Below the pieces are notes generated by a model. The model had not been told where the DNA came from. It saw only the letters and a list, made by a program, of their open reading frames with translations, and ran no database searches. From Brevibacterium picturae (GTDB lineage: Bacteria > Actinomycetota > Actinomycetes > Actinomycetales > Brevibacteriaceae), in the NCBI RefSeq assembly GCF_030453725.1, contig NZ_JAKDJU010000073.1:1-14884 (forward strand): a stretch of DNA of 14,884 nucleotides, read 5' to 3'. Both the position numbers and the translations under genes were made by a program. This document shows positions 13,591 through 14,884 of the stretch, piece by piece (position 1 is the first letter of the stretch; each line of letters opens with the position of its first letter).

Positions 13591-14238
13591 ATGACCGTTC
13601 CGGCCACCGAAGCGAAGCAGGCACCCGTGTCCAATATCCTCATCATCGCCCTGGTGTTCATCGTCGTCGTGCTCATCACGGTGATCATCGTCCGCAGGCG
13701 CGCGGCGAAGGCCCGCGAAGCTCAAGAGCACCAGGCTCCCGCCCAACCGCGGGACCCCTTCGCCCCGGAGCGAGACACCGGCGGAGACCCAGAGACGATC
13801 AAGGCCGGGGACCTGCTCGAATTCGGCAATGAGAAATTCTTCGTCCGCGGCACCCTGCGCATCTCCGAGGGCGGCTACGACTGGGCCGAGCACTTCTTCC
13901 AGGCCGACCAGTCCGCCACCCGCCTGTGGCTGACCGTCGAGAAGGACCCCGACCTGCAGGTCTCGCGGTGGAGTGACCGTCCCGAACTCGACATCGAACC
14001 GAAGTCCAAGACCATCACGATCGAGGGCACCGAGTACAGACTCGTCGAGCACGGCACCGCCTCCTACCGCGCCGAGGGCACCACGGGACTGAACGAGAAG
14101 GGCGGCGTCGACTACGTCGACTACGAGTCCGATGACGGCAAGCTGCTGGCCTTCGAACGCTTCGACCACGGCCGTTGGGAAGTGAGCACCGGCGAGTCGA
14201 TTCCGGTCGGCTCCTTCACCATCTATTCGGGCAGCTGA
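13591..14238 (+). CDS. Membrane-anchored DUF4178 protein
   Basis: A 215-aa protein with an N-terminal membrane helix (about 15-34), then RRRAAKAREAQEH as a positive-inside stop, then a Pro-rich stretch. A DUF4178 domain runs from about 66 to the end: AGDLLEFGNEKFFVRGTLRI, then WLTVEKDPDLQVSRW, EGTEYRLVEHGTASY, YVDYESDDGKLLAFERFDHGRWEVSTGE. DUF4178 has no established biochemical function; it often neighbours DUF2617, DUF350 and aminopropyltransferase-like genes in actinobacteria, as I recall. The ATG at 13591 directly follows TTGAGG; a GTG at 13627 preceded by GCAGG would skip 12 residues and is possible. It overlaps the DUF2617 gene by 1 nt. Confidence 0.82.
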   Translation: MTVPATEAKQAPVSNILIIALVFIVVVLITVIIVRRRAAKAREAQEHQAPAQPRDPFAPERDTGGDPETIKAGDLLEFGNEKFFVRGTLRISEGGYDWAEHFFQADQSATRLWLTVEKDPDLQVSRWSDRPELDIEPKSKTITIEGTEYRLVEHGTASYRAEGTTGLNEKGGVDYVDYESDDGKLLAFERFDHGRWEVSTGESIPVGSFTIYSGS

Positions 14239-14801
14239 TGACACTCACTCCCCCAATGACGCAGCCGGTGACCGCCGACGTGGTGTACACCGATACGTCT
14301 GCCCAGGCGCTGAGCTTCAGCCTCGACCACGGCCGCATCACCTCCCTGGCGTCGACGATCGTCGAACTGCCGGCGTCGAACGGGCAGGCTAGAACGCGTC
14401 TCGAACTCCACGTCGTCGGCTCTTCCCACCAGGTGATCCTGCGCGATCGGGACACTGATGCGTTCATCGAAACCTTCGCCTGCCTCGGCGCGGATGAGCG
14501 TCCCGGCTGGGGCACGACCCGCACCACCGACGGAACCTGGTCAGGATTCACTCGGCACCGGTTCCGGTGTGAGCTGACAGACGTCGCAGGCAGCTTCACC
14601 GATGCCGCCGCCGAGGTGGTCCGAGCCTCCAGCGCTCACGATCATCATCTCGTCGTCGACTTCCCCGGCGAGCCGGGCGCGCTCACGGCACTGGCGCTGA
14701 CCCGCAGCGAATCGGAACAGGTCTCCTGGCAGACCTGGCACTGCTATCCGCAGCACCGACAGATCGTGCACAGCCACAGTGAGCTGAGGAGGACTTCATG
14801 A
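14238..14801 (+). CDS. DUF2617 family protein
   Basis: A 187-aa soluble protein of unknown function. It begins after MTLTPPMTQPVTADVVYTDT and has the DUF2617 pattern: LELHVVGSSHQVIL in the first half, a charged/Trp-rich middle, and a VVDFPGEPGALTALAL stretch followed by SWQTWHCYPQHRQIVHSHSE near the end. The ATG at 14238 overlaps the DUF4178 stop by 1 nt (TGATG), and its own stop overlaps the next gene by 4 nt (ATGA). No signal peptide or membrane segment. The tight packing argues for a shared process with the DUF4178 protein, but none is known. Confidence 0.78.
   Translation: MTLTPPMTQPVTADVVYTDTSAQALSFSLDHGRITSLASTIVELPASNGQARTRLELHVVGSSHQVILRDRDTDAFIETFACLGADERPGWGTTRTTDGTWSGFTRHRFRCELTDVAGSFTDAAAEVVRASSAHDHHLVVDFPGEPGALTALALTRSESEQVSWQTWHCYPQHRQIVHSHSELRRTS
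14786..14793 (+). promoter_or_regulatory. Strong ribosome binding site (GAGGAGGA)
   Basis: GAGGAGGA lies 4-5 nt before the ATG at 14798 and inside the end of the DUF2617 gene. It is the strongest Shine-Dalgarno sequence in the plus-strand cluster and fixes the start of the last gene. Confidence 0.7.
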
Positions 14802-14884
14802 GCCACGATCCCAACGTCTCCATGGGCGGAGGCTCCTTCAACTTCGATGCCGAGAACGGGAGAGGCCCCGGCGGCGGGCGCGGT
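14798..14884 (+). CDS. Gly-rich protein, N-terminal fragment (3' end outside window)
   Basis: Only 29 codons are visible, starting MSHDPNVSMGGGSFNF and then running into a Gly/Arg-rich stretch. The ATG overlaps the DUF2617 stop by 4 nt and has a strong ribosome binding site, so it is a real gene of the same operon. No family can be named from this fragment; DUF350 or DUF4247 proteins are common in this position in related clusters, as I recall, but the visible residues do not decide. Confidence 0.7.
   Translation, partial: MSHDPNVSMGGGSFNFDAENGRGPGGGRG

Noticed and set aside
12395..13624. Minus-strand open frame of 409 codons
   Set aside because: It is longer than the acetyltransferase it covers but has no domain, no ribosome binding site and crosses two other genes. 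The plus-strand GNAT motifs decide.

Overview
This window is chromosomal, housekeeping-type DNA from a high-GC actinobacterium. Gene content and protein style (LysC with a C-terminal beta-subunit start, a very long acidic Pro/Gln-rich DnaX, an Rv3683-like metallophosphoesterase, DUF1707/DUF4178/DUF2617 genes, leaderless TANNNT promoters) suggest the Micrococcales, most likely Brevibacterium or a close relative. The genus is an inference from protein appearance; I could not run a search. I see no mobile element, CRISPR array, rRNA or tRNA.

Left part, all minus strand (1-3379): a three-gene ABC importer for a divalent metal runs from a lipoprotein binding protein with a His-rich loop, to an ATPase, to a membrane permease. 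The genes are separated by 2 nt or overlap by 1 nt. A metallophosphoesterase gene follows 54 nt downstream and runs off the left edge. In front of the importer is a gene-poor stretch of 300 bp. It holds a 16-bp perfect AT-rich palindrome (likely operator/promoter), a 15-bp tandem repeat, and the hairpin that ends the next operon.

Centre-left, minus strand (3680-6054): lysC (aspartate kinase) and asd (aspartate-semialdehyde dehydrogenase) overlap by 4 nt and carry out the first two steps towards Lys, Thr, Met and diaminopimelate. An internal ATG with a good Shine-Dalgarno sequence in lysC marks the separately translated beta subunit. The lysC leader contains a small hairpin that overlaps its ribosome binding site.

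Centre, minus strand (6293-7230): a small Cro/C1-type regulator and a four-helix DUF2975 membrane protein form a translationally coupled pair. A promoter region studded with CGATAT/CGATAA motifs lies upstream.

Centre-right, minus strand (7438-11504): dnaX (clamp-loader tau subunit, 1154 aa, with a long repeat-rich linker) overlaps recR by 4 nt. The ybaB/ebfC gene usually found between them is absent. dnaX looks leaderless.

Right part, plus strand (11642-14884), divergent from dnaX: a DUF1707/LiaF-like protein, a small one-helix membrane protein, a two-domain GNAT acetyltransferase, a membrane-anchored DUF4178 protein, a DUF2617 protein, and the first 29 codons of a Gly-rich protein. Most junctions are TGATG or ATGA overlaps, so this is probably one or two operons, apparently of the cell envelope. 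No clearly new system is present. The most promising items are the DUF2975/XRE pair with its multi-site operator, the DUF4178-DUF2617 cluster, and the repeat-driven linker of DnaX.
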